A stretch of DNA of 64,000 nt, from contig QCXZ01000137.1 in NCBI GenBank assembly GCA_025024175.1, positions 73,284,680 through 73,348,679 of the forward strand, in the 5' to 3' direction. The position numbers and the translations under genes were made by a program. This DNA is from Rhyzopertha dominica (Eukaryota > Arthropoda > Insecta > Coleoptera > Bostrichidae). The number at the start of each line of letters is the position of its first letter. Positions within the stretch are counted from its first letter, which is position 1. The notes under the pieces are model-generated. The model did not search any database, was not told the DNA's origin, and saw nothing but the letters and a program-made list of their open reading frames with translations. Of the stretch, positions 1 through 12,989 are shown in pieces.

Positions 1-687
1 AAAAACACGAATATTCATGGCTTGGGTAGGAAGACTGGGGAGAGTGCACAAAATGGGAAAATATGATTACAGGACGATGGACCAACCTACGTACCCCAGA
101 CGTCACCAGCTAGTTATTACGTTTCCGCAGAGCGCAGTGCTTTTCTGTTCCCAGCAGATCTGTATAGTATACTTGCAGTAATTTATATTATACTGTTGTT
201 GCATAATATATAACTGCATTTTATATTTTATACATTTATTTAGTAGCTAGTACTAGATTATATTTTAAAAATAAAGAGAGAACGAGATATACCCAAATAG
301 ACTGTAATTTCCTTATTTATGGTCCATATTCTTACCCCTGTGATTAATTACAAGTATTTTCGTTTACGAATTTTTAAAAGTATCGGGCTTGAACCTGTTA
401 CACTTCTAGTTTTCTATTTAAGTATAATTTTGTCTATAATATTATTTAATTTAGCACTGCATATTGGTAATATGTATTAAACAACCTACCAGTTTACTTA
501 GGATACCAGAAAATTAAAGCGTCGCAATTTTTGCAATAAATTGATACATACTATAATATTACACTTTCAAACTCTTAAATCTAATACACTGCAACTATCT
601 AATAATACACTTCTATAGGAATACTGACAGATATCTAGAAAGATTGCTACGTTTAGATTTAGTAAAAGAGTTAGGTGGAGGAACAAC

Positions 688-726
<39 letters not shown>

Positions 727-2080
727 GCTTTATTCATCCCACTAGTACAATGAAAAAAAGCAAATTTGAAAACAAAATAATTACAACTTATTTATAAAAT
801 TAACAAAAAGAAAGAAACTAATCACGAGTCAAGTGGCGATGAAATGGCGTGGTTCAGTTGCTACTAAAAAGATGTAGCGAATTGCTCTTCCACCCAACCG
901 AAATACTTGTTCTAACCATATTAAATTTGAAAGTAGCACAATAGATAAAACTTGCATTGCTAACCACAACCAGGTGCGTTATATAGTTATGAAAAAAAAA
1001 TGGCAAGGCACAGCCCCACCAAATCCAGACCGGCATGTTAAACATTATTAGTCATCAAAAACTTGCGCAAAGACGTCTTAAAACTAGAGGCACTTGAACC
1101 ACTTTTGAGATTCAAGTTTGTAACACCTTTATGTACTTTTTTATCACGTCGTATGCTGATGCTTTATTACTATATATTTCGGTTAGATCACTTTACATTT
1201 AACAAATGTTCAATTACAGGTGTATTAGAAAATTAATAGGTCTACCTGTTTTGTCATTAATGACCATTTTAGCGCATTTGCAGAAGAAAAAGTTAAAATA
1301 GTAGCACATTCTAACTCGGGATTTAAACGAAAGTTCTGTTTTCTGTTGTGTTGTGGTTCTCTTTCATAAGTATAACTCTACAACGCCTCAAAATTGAATA
1401 TATGAGGAGGCATTCTGGGTAAATGTATTACATGGAGGCCTTGTTTTAAGGCATTTTTTTTGTCATGATAGCTATTTGTAGTTGTTAGAAGACCTTATTC
1501 AGGTACTGGAAGAAGACGTAAATTTTCAAGACAACTAACATTTCCTTCAACATGATCAAGCGCCTTCCCATTGTGATGTAAGAGTACGCGATCTATTAGA
1601 TACTTAACTTCCCATACAATCGATAGGCCGGAGATGTCCTATTGAATTTAAGGCCAACTAAGGCTTTTTCCTTCAATATCCGAATATTGTCAAGTGCTGT
1701 AGGAAAGAATGCTTGCAGGGTACCAGTTAGAGGTGGATATTTTGAACAGTACACTCACTAAATTGAATTGTCTTTTAAAAGCAACTTTTTTCATATCACA
1801 GTAATCTAGACAGTGTTCCCAAAAAAAAACGCCTCTCATAATTGGGAAAAACGTAGTTGTTTAGGTAGTGAAACCAACTTTACAATGCTATTTACATTTT
1901 TTGAAATAACTCTGAGCGCTAGAGAAATGCATAAAATACTTTGAAACCAAAATTATCTCCCTTCAAAAAGGCCAATTTTCTTAATACTGAAAATTGGTTA
2001 GGCATTAACCAGCAAAATAATTTATAAATTCAGTTCATTCTAAAACGCTACGATCTGCATTTTTATTATTGAAAGTCTAA
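1..2080. other. AT-rich non-coding stretch, no gene seen
   Basis: Apart from the ATA microsatellite at 691-725 I see no exon, RNA gene or recognisable transposon. Short reading frames here, such as 854-1045 on the minus strand, show no domain or codon pattern and are taken as chance. Confidence 0.5.
691..725. repeat. (ATA)n microsatellite
   Basis: An uninterrupted run of about eleven ATA/TAA trinucleotides. It is a simple sequence repeat with no visible gene context. Confidence 0.95.
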
Positions 2081-2102
2081 TAGTTTTAGATATTAAAATG
2101 AC

Positions 2103-2762
2103 ATGTAACGTTTTAACGGGATGTTCGACCATTTTCTTTATGTTAAATAACACTCTTTATATTACAAACCCCGCTTTCGGTGGATTTTAATCTCACTTTC
2201 TTTAGGGTTGCTACAAATGGTTACAATGTATTAACAAGTTATTTTATAAAATGAACTTACAATATACGAGATTTGTAACTCCAACTTCAAATTGACAAGT
2301 GATAAATTTGTTTATTTCAGATACGAATATAAACGAAACTACATAGTTCAGCAAATATCAGTTATGTTAAACTTCAATTTGTTTCTTTACAAAATTCTTC
2401 AATTATAATACAATACAATATTATATAATTTTATTTTAATTATATTAATTAAAAATATATATATAATGGAGTATTATTACATTACCAATATTACGAAATG
2501 GTTTTTTTAGTTTATTTGTTATAATTTAGTAAGTATAAATTACCCTTAAATTTTGTATATCCGTTTTTTTGTTTATGCTGTTATTACATCTATTATATTA
2601 TATTGTAAGTTAATTTTATAAAATAACTTGTTAATACATTGTAACCATTTGTAGCAACCCTGAAGAAGGTGAGAATAAGGTCCACCGAAAGCTTGGTTTA
2701 TAATATAAAGAGTACTATTTAACATAAAGAAAAAGGTCTAACATCCCGTTAAAATGTTACAT
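2103..2762. repeat. Inverted pair of Penelope-like element termini
   Basis: The arm at 2103-2266 is the near-perfect reverse complement of 2600-2762, about 163 bp each, separated by about 330 bp of very AT-rich DNA. Each arm carries a short motif of the form CTGAAGA, hairpin, GAAAGC. On the plus strand it lies at about 2660-2695, where GGTG pairs with CACC. The other arm holds a slightly decayed copy on the minus strand. CTGA(A/T)GA followed by a hairpin and GAAA is typical of the 3' tails of Penelope-like retroelements, which often insert as inverted or partial tandem copies. A foldback DNA element is the alternative. The inverted repeat is seen directly; the Penelope assignment is inference. 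Confidence 0.6.
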
Positions 2763-2770
2763 ATTATAAA

Positions 2771-5700
2771 CTAATACGACCGTTTATTCTACAAAATATT
2801 AAAATGTCACTATACAAGTTCAGTTCTATTGATATACTTTATGACAACCTGTAGCTTGTGGTTTTCCAAATATTTTTACGGTAGATTAAGTATATACTGN
2901 TATTTTAAATATTTTTCTGCAGAATTTTAGTGACGTTGACGTGTATAGAATTGGGGACGACTGATTTATTTGGAGTTTTATCTAATAATACCTGTTGATA
3001 ATATTAATGTTGCAGTTTCGTTTGTTGCTATGTTTGCTTCTTCGTATAATATTGTTATGATGTGGGTAAAGCAGCGTCTGCGGAATAAATAACCAGACAC
3101 GTTCGCGTAGTTACCTAAAGTGTTTTGTTCTGGTTTGTTCTTGAAGCTTCCATGCTAGACAAATAGATGGCTCTGGAATAGTCGAGCATATTCGTTAGTC
3201 GGTATAAAGCGCGACGAAAAGAAGTCTGATTTGAAAAATAATATGAAGCTAGAGAACAGAACCAGTGTTATAAAGTGTTTCCGAATGACTGAAGCGAAGT
3301 GCAAGGTTTTGAATAGTGGTTAATTGAACTAGTAGGGTATTGTTAGTAGTAGTAGTGTTTGGATTTAGTATGCTTCGGTGCTATAGTGAGTTAATAAAGG
3401 ACGTTACGTATGTTAGAAATCTGCATATTTTTGAAACCGCACACGTCACGATATTACAGAGGCATGTAGTTTTACAAACCATAAGGAATGAGTTCTTTTC
3501 TTCTCCACTTAATAATTGTTTTCTACTAACAAGAAAACACCTGCCAAGAAAAATTTGAGGAATGTTGAATAAAAGTCATTTTTCTATCTAAAGAACCAAC
3601 ATAATGTCAGGTTCACGTGAACGCACGCATTGCATATGGGATCTGTTTGCCTTTTGATAAATTTTGATGCCTAGCATCTAAAATAAGAAGGCATACAGCG
3701 TGCTTTCATGTTTCTTTCACNGATGAAACAGTATTTCTAAAGGAAGCATTTAAATGGGTGCAGTCTCTATCAATTTCAACAGGAAACGAATATACAGAAG
3801 CTTTATATTTCAATTCAGCACAGAGAGTTCCCAGAACTTTAAAAAAAAAACGGAAAATGTAGTTCTGGGAAATGTCCCTTACGTCAGGTTAGCAAGGATA
3901 CGCGTGAAAGCATCGGTCGGTGGCATTTTCATTGTCGCATTTTGTTGCATCCCCCTCTGTGATCTTGCGGTACAACGTATACCCATTAAATCAGATTATG
4001 GAAATGTATTCTGACAGCAACTCACAACTTTACGACTGCTGAATGGACCTTTCCGGGTATTAAAGTAAAATTTGAGCGAAAAAGGGAGTGTCCCGTAAAC
4101 AGACATAAAAGGAAATACAAGAACACTGGAACCATTTCCCGTGCTGGCCCTGCAGCAGTCAAATTAACCCCCTGTCCTCCCCTTACTGAAAATTAACCAA
4201 AATATATTATTATTTTACGGCATGAGCAAAACCACCTCATTCTGTCTTTCCAACATATGACAGATAACATGTAAGGTACTCTGGTATAGGGAAAAATACA
4301 CTTATGCAACATTTTTATGGGAATGATATTTCTTAACATTAATTTCTAATTGTGCATGTCCATGCTGATTTAGAAGGAACCCTTATTTTATTTATTAATA
4401 TATTTTCTACATTTTAACTATTCATCTGAAAACTTCCTTGTCTCCAAATACACAAGCAAAAACATGTTTTTTCGGCTTTCTGTATAAAATATTCATAAAC
4501 GAGTGATTGCGCAAAAAATATACAAGACTTGTTTATCAAGCTTTGTGAAAGAAACAACAGTTTCAAAGCATACGAAATAAAAACGTGTCTTTCAGCTAGC
4601 ATATATTGAAAGAAAAGAACAACAAAATGGTTTGTACCTGCATGTAAAAATAAGAGCAATGCCAGTTGAAAATGGCTGCGGTGCAGATATTTAGTTATGA
4701 TAGAAGGCATTATTATTAAGCTTATTAAATCTTTTCTAATCATTAAAAGCACAGGCTTTTGTATGAGACAGTAAATTGCTAACGGATTTAGTATTAAAAA
4801 ATGTGGAGAATGTATATATTATAATGAGTGTAGTGCTACTTACTCAATACTAAATGTAATCTTATATTCAACGCACCTTAAACTGACGAGTATTTTGTTT
4901 GCTTCACGAGACTTATGCACGAAAAACAAGCCTTTGGAGTAAAGGGCAAAATTTATAAAATAAAAGCGAAAGAATTTTTTTTACTGAATGAAAGCTGCCC
5001 TATATGCTAATGTTATTATCATACGATTTCCAAAAGAATCTGGCGTTCCATACCGACAGCCCTATAATTAAAAAGAAGTACATATAAACGTATTTTGTTA
5101 TACGTGGGAATAAAACTGATAGAGCAAAATGATCATATAAGATTGCATCTGCAGCTTCTCTGTCCATGGTATCTATTTTTGCTATCGGGGATTATTAGTA
5201 AAAATTTTAAAACATGCAACAGTAAATTTATCCACACTACCAGTACGAAATAAAACAGACGAATCGTAAAACTAAATTAAGTTAAACGTAAACTAGATGA
5301 GGCAAAATACTTCATCGATACCTTCACGTTTTTATAAATTTGCACGAATTATGTAGAACTTTGCTGTACGTGCATGCAAAGGCAAAACTTTTGAGGCGTC
5401 CCTCTTGGTACCACAGCATACTTATTGATTATGTGTCAGCAAATAGTTTAAAACACGGGGATGTTTAAAGCAACTGTGCACAACGTCGCTGCAAGAAAGC
5501 GCCGTATTGAAAGCTAGAGCCTCGGAATAATTTGCCCCACACAGAAATGGAGTGGGGGTTTATGAGAGCAGAAATAAACTCCGTACCGAAAACCGAATAT
5601 GTTCGTGAGATGGAACGAATTTAATTAACAAACGGCATACCTACGCGTTCAATTGATTGCCATCAACCTCCAATAAGTCCGCATAGCTTAGATCTGAATT

Positions 5701-6530
5701 TCCTTAAATTGCTATCATACGACCAGAAGATTCCGCTGAAATTTTTTGTTAAAGGTAAGGCGCAAACCAGCCGGACGTGTGCTTATTTTTAATAAGAGCG
5801 AAAGCTCGTTTTGCAAAGTATTTCAGGGGCGAATTTGCCACTGAGAGCAGGCTTATCTAAGGGGCTGTGGTAAATGGCATTGTCCATGAGCCCGATAAAG
5901 GGAATTCTGCATTTGGACAAAGCACAAAAGAATTGGACCTCCATAAGACACTAATTATCTTGCCTTGCAGGGAGAGCATTGTGAATGCCGACGACGCTGT
6001 TTTGAATAGCTTTTACGGCGAAACAAAAATCATGTTACCGCTCTGCCATTAACAAATGTGTACTGGGCGTGTAAAATCATGTTTGCGTACATTTTCTTTG
6101 ACTGCAGCTCGTTTCCATTAAGTAATTTCGTTTGAAATGTACAGATTTATTTTTAATTTCAACTTGGTTTTGTTATATGTGTGTACACTACGTTTGAAAG
6201 TGTTTATGTAGCGCTTTATATTTAAAGAAGCAAAACAAAGGACCAATATCCACCTGTTCAAATTCCACCGTTTGCAGGCCTTACTCCACAATAAGAAATG
6301 CTTATTAAAATCTCGCAGTTTCCTATAAATTAAACCCCTTGCTGCATGGCAGTACTCGGCCGAGTATTGAAGTACCACGTTTTCCTTTCCGGTCTGCACT
6401 GACGGTGATTATGTGATGTTTATTAGTCTTCTGACATCTGCTTCGAAGTCCAACAGTCTCTTCTACTTTTTCATTTTGAGTCCTTAACTGCGCACGAAAC
6501 AGCTGCTTCCAGTTCCTGGTGCAAAGGTAG
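2771..6530. other. Non-coding stretch, no recognisable gene
   Basis: Open frames at 3340-3558 (+), 3754-4014 (+) and 4414-4752 (-) have no recognisable domain, and the longest is hydrophobic and A/T-driven. The segment about 3040-3350 is locally richer in GC and could be old LTR material, but I find no paired repeat or primer-binding site. Nothing here is called as a gene. Confidence 0.45.
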
Positions 6531-6539
6531 ATCCTTGAG

Positions 6540-7025
6540 TCATCCTTTTTTTATGTTCATTTTAAAAGTCGAGATCGTTTCTTTTATGCGACCGACTCCT
6601 TCGACTGTTGTTTTGATCTCATCTGCTCTTTTGCCAACTTTTTCTTTAACATGATCGACTCTGTTCGACCATACTCCGATTTTCGTTAATTTCCGCTGTT
6701 GTTGTGTAGCAGTTATTATTTCGTTTTTGGATTCTTCTTGAATTCTTTCCACCTCTGCTAGTCCTGAGCTCATTCCTTCTTGGATTTCCTTCGTTGCTCT
6801 AAGTTCGGTCTTCATTTCTTTTTAGCCTATTATCATTTCTTCTTATCTTGTTTTCATCTTTTCTTTAGTTGCCTGTAGTTCATTTTTTATTCTTGTTTTA
6901 ATCTCTTCTTGGCCTTTTTTCATTTCTTCTTGTCCTGTTTTCATCTGCTCTTTAGTTGTCGTTAGTTAATTTTTAATTTTAGTTTTCACCTCTTGCTACA
7001 CTAGCTGTTGCAACTGCGTGTCCAT
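6540..7025 (-). pseudogene. Coiled-coil gag-like remnant of an LTR retrotransposon
   Basis: Read on the minus strand from about 7023, the frame starts MDTQLQQLV and continues as highly charged, Lys/Glu-rich heptad-like sequence with repeated units such as KTGQEEMKKGQEE, broken by several in-frame stops. The longest open part is 6815-6540 (91 residues). Insect Gypsy/Pao gag proteins often begin with such a coiled coil. Just upstream in the same orientation is an LTR-like segment with a TATA box, which supports reading this as LTR leader plus gag start. No nucleocapsid knuckle, protease or reverse transcriptase follows, so the element is truncated. A decayed host coiled-coil gene is the alternative. 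Confidence 0.4.
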
Positions 7026-7129
7026 GTAGGTAGACTGGTTTCTCGTCACTGGCCTATACCCAAACTGCCAGTTAACTCACTTGACTTCACACCCTATTGA
7101 CTGTTGGTAACGTCAGAACTTCATATGTC

Positions 7130-7480
7130 TTCCGATTCTTGTCATCTTCTAAAGCTTTCAAATACGTCCGGGTTACTAAAACGCTATAATCGAACACACT
7201 AGCGCTGAAATACCTGCTTCACTAAGCCTTTCACTTGGTTCTAGCTTCATTATCACTTTTCGAATTCAGAGCAGCCCGCGCTCTCTCCGTCGGGCTATTT
7301 ATATCTTCATTGAAAATTCTAGAAGAGAGACGACCTAGCGAAGGTTCCATTGATAGAACTTACTGGTGTCGACATCGCTGCCATCTGTCGGTTGCTAGGA
7401 TGACTAATTGCAGTGTCCTACTAACATCATCTGCATGCCGGCAACTCTGGTCAACTAACATGCTATAATATTAAATTATT
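7130..7480 (-). repeat. Probable LTR upstream of the gag-like remnant
   Basis: On the minus strand this GC-richer segment holds TATAAATA (7303-7296) followed by a CG-rich stretch (about 7292-7270), then a leader before the gag-like coding sequence. The order TATA, GC-rich initiation region, leader and gag is that of a retroviral-type 5' LTR. No second LTR copy is present in the window, so the boundaries are guesses. Confidence 0.3.
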
Positions 7481-7489
7481 TTACAATCA

Positions 7490-10430
7490 AAGCCTACAGT
7501 CTATTCTAAAACAATTTTAGGCTATTTTTTATGGCTTTAAACGTTTAAACCCTCTAATACAATGTTTTTTTTTATTTTATTGTAGCTTACTATACATACT
7601 TACCATACTGTAAAAAACATGTTATTTTAAATGATAAAAGGAGAGGCTCGATAAACAAAACTGGCAACATTTTAGTGCTGTGTGAAATTTATGCAGTCTT
7701 CTAGTTTCTCTAGGATTGTTTTTATGGCCATCGCCAGGAGTACCTACAAGAAATACCGAGGAAATATCATATCATTGATCACTGATTGATTCTGCTTTGG
7801 TCTTTTCTTATTAAGGGTTGTAGTTCATCCAGTGAAATTAAAGTGAACAGTTAAGGACCTAGGGTAGGTTGAGCCGAAACTCAAGTTCCGCTAGGGAGCG
7901 CCACCGGTTATTTTCATCATATTTTGATCTAATAGTGGTTTAGACAAACCCTCAGATATTAGGGTCGACTCACCAAGACTACATGCATTTATTGCGCTCA
8001 CTTAGTTTGGGGGAAATAAATTTGCCCGGACGGATGAGCTATAACGGAGAATTTCTTGTTTGCGCACGATTTGTATTGTTTGTTTGTTTCTAGAATTCGA
8101 GTATAATTGTGATGTCCTTCCTGTTTTCTAATAAAACGGTTTCTGCTGGTACATGAGGTTAAAGGTGATATTGAGATGACGATATTAGAAACCAAAAGAC
8201 CTGTATTTGAAATGTACATGTATTGCATGGATGATAACTAAAATTTGATATTTAATATGCTCAAAGCTATGAGGAAGTGTGGAACTGATTTCAGTTATAA
8301 TTATCCAAAGTTCTTGTACAGAAACACAGATACGATAATTATACAAATTATTACATATTTAATATATACATATCGAAAAATTGACAACGTAAAGAGTCGA
8401 CTATTTTATCAAGATATTGTAAAATTACCCTTGGTTCTTACTATACTGTGTGTTCTCCTGTTCCTTATTTTTTTTTGGTGTAAATATAAAATCTAGCTAA
8501 ATCAATGTTCTTTTTGTGTCTACCGTCTGAGCGAGAAGCTGTAAGGTTATTATAAAGCTAGGCTGAGCTTCAAAACAAAAGACGGTAAGAAATGGCAACG
8601 GCACAGTTCAGNNCGTATAAAAAAAGTAAAACAGTAATGTCGGAGCTGCAACGAACAACAAAAATGATAAGGGTAATTTGAACTTATTGCAAAATTACTA
8701 CAAAAGTGGTATAACATATGCTGCAGAACATATAGAATTGCAAAAAGTAATGGTAACAATAATGTAACTTTTATTAGAAGTACTATACGGACTGGGGCTA
8801 CCCGTCTTTTATTATATTGATCCTTGGGCCAAATAAACTGGCATACCGGAACACATTCATAATACTCAAAGTAAACAAATATTTGACGCCGCTCAAAGGA
8901 GCAGATTTTCATCCTTTCGGGGATAATCATCGACAATGTATTAGTAGTTTCTAGGAAGACAATAATCATTTCAGTTAGAAAAGGGTTGTAAAGATAAGGT
9001 ATATCTACACTGTAGACAAGAAACTATNGTTTTCTTGTATATGGGGACGTGTGCGCGAACATGCATATGTTGTCATCTGTGGAATTGCAGAAATGCTTCT
9101 TAATGTATGGTATCTTTGTAAGTTATACTATCACAAAAAAGTGAGAAAAATTAACTATAATTCGGCATAACTGTGAGAACTGTTGCCAAATGGCGAGAGT
9201 TCGAGAAAATAGCTGGAGAATTATTTTATAATTTATTCCCACTCTCGCGTAGTATTCGATAGATTATTCTTTTTTGCTTTTTATAATACGCAGTTTCCTT
9301 AATTTTACCATTGATTTCGTCGATTGCCGATGTGCTGAATCTATTCCTATATTCATTTTGCTTTTTAATAAATTACAACTTTCACATAGAGATTGGCCGA
9401 GATGAAAATATGTGGGCAAACCAAATGCTCGGTAAACTATCCGATTTTTATAGAGTGTATGGTACCAGGAATAATCGTTCAACGCATTCCCAGAAAAAAT
9501 GTGGTATAACTACAATGTACTTATACTATTGAAAAAAGTCAGGTCTTATTTGTTTAGATATTACCGCCATGTTTAAATGGACTTAGAACAAAATACCTGT
9601 ACAATTTAAATGTATGATCGCTAATTTTTATTATATTCTCTATATTGTAAAATTAAAATCCAAAATTTCTATTCTTATGCAATTTGACGATACCTTTCAT
9701 ACTTTAGTTTAGTAGCTAGGAATACTTGGTGAGACATCACAAAATGGAGTAGAATGCAATAAAATGCTTATCTTCAACCAATGCGAGACTTTTACAAGTT
9801 GAACACTTTATTTGCATCTTGGGATAAGGTGAAAGACAATTTATGACAGGTAACTGGGTGAAATTAGGGGCGGACACCTGTAGGGGGCGGAAACATTAAA
9901 ATTTTTGAAACTTGATCTGGATCTAGCGCCTACAGTTTTTTAGATACAAATTCCATTTTGCGTACAGAGCTTCTTATACTTGATAATATCTGACTGGCCA
10001 CGTAGCCATTTTCGCAAAATTGTGCTTTAAAATTGAAATATTGAAGCTTAAAAATTGTTATAAAATAAAAGTCGCCTTTTCTGGCTTTGCAAATACAAAA
10101 TTAAAATTTCGGCCTTGATGCGTTGTAGAGTATTATTTGTAATGCAACATACTAAAAAATGAAGGCAACCGGGCCGAAAATGACTAAGCTGAACGCCTAG
10201 AAGTTTTACATGTAAACAGCATGGGCAGCACACGGCTACTCAACACCCTTAATGTACTCAAACAGCTCAACGTGAATATAGTTTCGAACATCCATATATT
10301 TTGCTCGGTCAATAAATTCAAAAATATAGATCTAAGTAGGTACAGCGTATTATGTACTTGAAACATATCACCCCTAGGTGCTATTTTTAATTATTATTTT
10401 GCATAGAATTACGCTCGTGCCTGAAGGCCC
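7490..10430. other. Non-coding stretch, no recognisable gene
   Basis: Several frames of 60-140 codons occur (for example 8969-8550 on the minus strand, which also crosses unresolved bases), but none shows a domain, splice context or convincing composition. I see no terminal inverted repeats or RNA gene. Confidence 0.45.
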
Positions 10431-10558
10431 CCACTACCTGCAGCTAGGGAGAAAAGTCCCGATCGCGCACATATGTGAGCGCCGACCTACTACTTCTATA
10501 GCCCCACTCTAATCTAGATCGTGATACAACCCCTCTCTAATCGGGGCCTCCAAAAACG

Positions 10559-10566
10559 TATAAAAA
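10559..10566 (+). promoter_or_regulatory. TATA box ahead of the GC-rich repeat island
   Basis: TATAAAAA stands at the left edge of a GC-rich island, with an initiator-like TTCAGT at about 10615. The spacing of about 55 bp is longer than the usual 30 bp, so only the TATA element is supported. It may be the U3/R promoter of an LTR element. Confidence 0.35.
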
Positions 10567-10639
10567 CGGTGGCGCTAGAGCCGCGACTTGACTTAAGATC
10601 TCTTTCAGGTGCCATTCAGTTCTCTCCTCCTAAAGGCAA

Positions 10640-11030
10640 AGTGACCCCTTAGTAACCCTCATCGTGACGCTAATTCCCTTGTGGAAGAGGTGACCCCTGA
10701 GGAAGTGCTAATCGTGACGCCGAGCCTCCCTTCTGAGCGAAGTGACCCCTTAGTAACCCTCATCGTGACGCTAATTCCCTTGTGGAAGAGGTGACCCCTG
10801 AGGAAGTGCTAATCGTGACGCCAAGCTCATCTCCTGGGCGAAGTGACCCCTTAGTAACCCTCATCGTGACGCTAATTCCCTTGTGGAAGAGGTGACCCCT
10901 GAGGAAGTGCTAATCGTGACGCCAAGCTCATCTCCTGGGCGAAGTGACCCCTTAGTAACCCTCATCGTGACGCTAATTCCCTTGTGGAAGAGGTGACCCC
11001 CGAGGAAGTGCTAATCGTGACGCCAAGCCC
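10640..11030 (+). repeat. 101-bp tandem repeat array (four units, dimeric substructure)
   Basis: Units begin with GTGACCCCTT at 10641, 10742, 10843 and 10944, giving an exact period of 101 bp. Each unit consists of two diverged halves of about 50 bp. Both start GTGACCCC and both contain ATCGTGACGC, so the array is a higher-order repeat of an older ~50-bp monomer. Units differ by only a few bases, which implies recent amplification. The array lies in a GC-rich island (about 10440-11350) that contrasts sharply with the AT-rich surroundings. I could not identify a transposon family; a satellite-like block inside a long LTR is one possibility. Confidence 0.9.
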
Positions 11031-12700
11031 AACCTTTTGCATTCCTTGACGCCTAGACGTCATCTCCGAGAGTTAGCTGAATGGCAGGGGGAGCAAACGT
11101 GCGTAACCGCGCACGGCTAAGAACCACCGGCACCAGCTCTGCGACAACGAGCTGTATGCCCGGGGGAGACACCACTCGGACCGACATCGCACCGACGAGG
11201 CGAGATCCGCTCTCGGAGACCACCCGCTGCGATAACCCGGCCAGAGCAGACCTGGAGGCCACTACACGGAATACAGGCCGGCTAGGTCGACCCTTCCGCA
11301 CGGCGCCTGCTAGAGCGCCGCTGGGAGACGATCCTCTAGGTAAAATTCTGTGCTGCATTGATATCTCTTGTTATGTTATGCCATAGGATCATAACTTAAC
11401 TATACGTACGTTCTTTTCAGCTTCCCTTTTGCTTATTATTACGAATTTACGCATTCTGTTCTGAAACCCCTCACGAAATCGCATTTACGTTACCATTATT
11501 GTTGTTTTATGCATTTATTAACCCTTTATTTCTACATATATCAACACCACGTCATTTAATCGTTGCATTGTGCCACTGCAGGCTTTATTTGGTGTGACTT
11601 CTCGTTGGGAATGCCTTTAGCAGAAATCAAAGGCTGTTAGGCTACCAAGGATATCCTACAACGTGGGTGCTCTCGAAGCCCGAAAGGCTTCACCTGAGAG
11701 ACAGTGGTGGTGTCCTCCTTCGAACTCTAGGCTGGGCGTTGTGAGCATAGCGTCTCCACGTACCAAAATGCCGAGGCACCATTTACTGCGGGATATGGGA
11801 TTTTAGCTCTAGGCTATTGCCTTCGAGAACCACGCTGAATAAGTCATACAAGGCTGTCTTTATTGTATATGTTTCCCCCATGTATTATGTGTATGTGTAT
11901 ATACATGTCTTGTTTTGTTTGTGCTTTTATATTGTTTTGATATTTTCCCTTATTTGCCCTGTGATGTATTGTTTACGTAAATCCCGGTCTCGTCACATGT
12001 TTCTGATAATTTCCTTACAGCTTAATTATACAATTTCTTCACAGCACAACAATTATTACTGGTCAATGTGGTTCTACCCCTGACCACCAATTAAACAATT
12101 CTGTTTGTTTCTCAGGCACATACAGGTCCCTGCTACATACCTGGCCTTTGCGAGGAGCCTCCTCCAACGATTTATGACGCAATATGCGATATTTAAGTAA
12201 ATTCAGGTCTAGCCTGATTTGCTACCATACAAACATATTTTTCATAGTTAAATATAACCTATATTTACTATGTAAAGACTGGAGCTTTTCCTGCGGTTTT
12301 TCTCCAGTCTATTGTAAGCACTCCGCAGTTTTTCGGTGCAAAATATACTATATATATGTTACACCGAATTATGTGTTTTTGTTTACCTTTCCGTTACAGA
12401 GCTTCATATCGAACTAATTTAAACACAACGTAATTTTTGGGTCCTACTAAAGAACTAGACGATCACATTTATAAAGTAACTTACTCATACTATTATGAGC
12501 TTTCTAAATTTAAATATATGGCCTGGGTAGGTTATGTAACATACTATTGATAAACTTTTTGAATTACAACTTTATACAGGATAAAGGTCACTCACAAATC
12601 TACTTCTGACAGTAAGCTAAGGAAATGTTCATATTATTGAAGCGAACAAACCCAGTTTACGTCCTTTACTAGTCAGTAATAAACCAATTGTAGGTATATG
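11031..12700. other. GC-rich to AT-rich transition, possible LTR body, no gene
   Basis: The GC-rich sequence after the array (to about 11350) is open on both strands at once (11081-11386 + and 11358-11053 -). That reflects composition rather than coding. Between 11640 and 11800 there is a further GC-rich patch with hairpins. No exon or RNA gene is recognised. Confidence 0.35.
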
Positions 12701-12731
12701 ATGTGGAACTTAATAAAATTGTAATAATAGT

Positions 12732-12812
12732 AATTATGGAATTTATATAGGTCAAAATGAAAGAACAGTTAAAATTGGACTGAAAGAACATATTAGTGAA
12801 AAATCTAAATAA
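12732..12812 (+). pseudogene. Penelope-like GIY-YIG endonuclease fragment
   Basis: The frame reads NYGIYIGQNERTVKIGLKEH and runs on to a stop at 12810-12812. It contains the GIY/YIG-type turn, the arginine helix and the EH pair in the order of the C-terminal GIY-YIG endonuclease of Penelope-like retroelements. No reverse transcriptase is recognisable upstream and the reading frame is short, so this is a decayed fragment. Two better-preserved relatives lie at 47476-47641 and 52004-52432. Confidence 0.6.
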
Positions 12813-12989
12813 AATAACAGCGCAGCATAAAAATTAACAATTTAATGGACATAAAAATTCTATAGTTTAGTACCGAGAAAGAAATAGTGGAAAGTTAGCA
12901 CTAAATATTAGAATTAGAATAACTGGAAATTAAAAGAGTCCGTAGTTTACTCAGTATTTCTTGTACTCCTGGCGATGCGATTGAAATGA

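Noticed and set aside
4414..4752. 112-codon minus-strand ORF with hydrophobic segments
   Set aside because: Apparent membrane segments come from T-rich codons. There is no homology pattern and no neighbouring exon.
8550..8969. 139-codon minus-strand ORF
   Set aside because: It crosses two unresolved bases and is cysteine/leucine/tyrosine-rich from A/T composition. No domain or splice context.
10640..11030. CRISPR-like spacing of the 101-bp repeats
   Set aside because: The whole unit is repeated without unique spacers. It is an ordinary tandem array in a eukaryotic genome.
11053..11386. Overlapping ORFs of 101 codons on both strands in the GC-rich island
   Set aside because: Both frames are open because the region is GC-rich with few A/T stop codons. 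Neither has a domain, and each is the shadow of the other.
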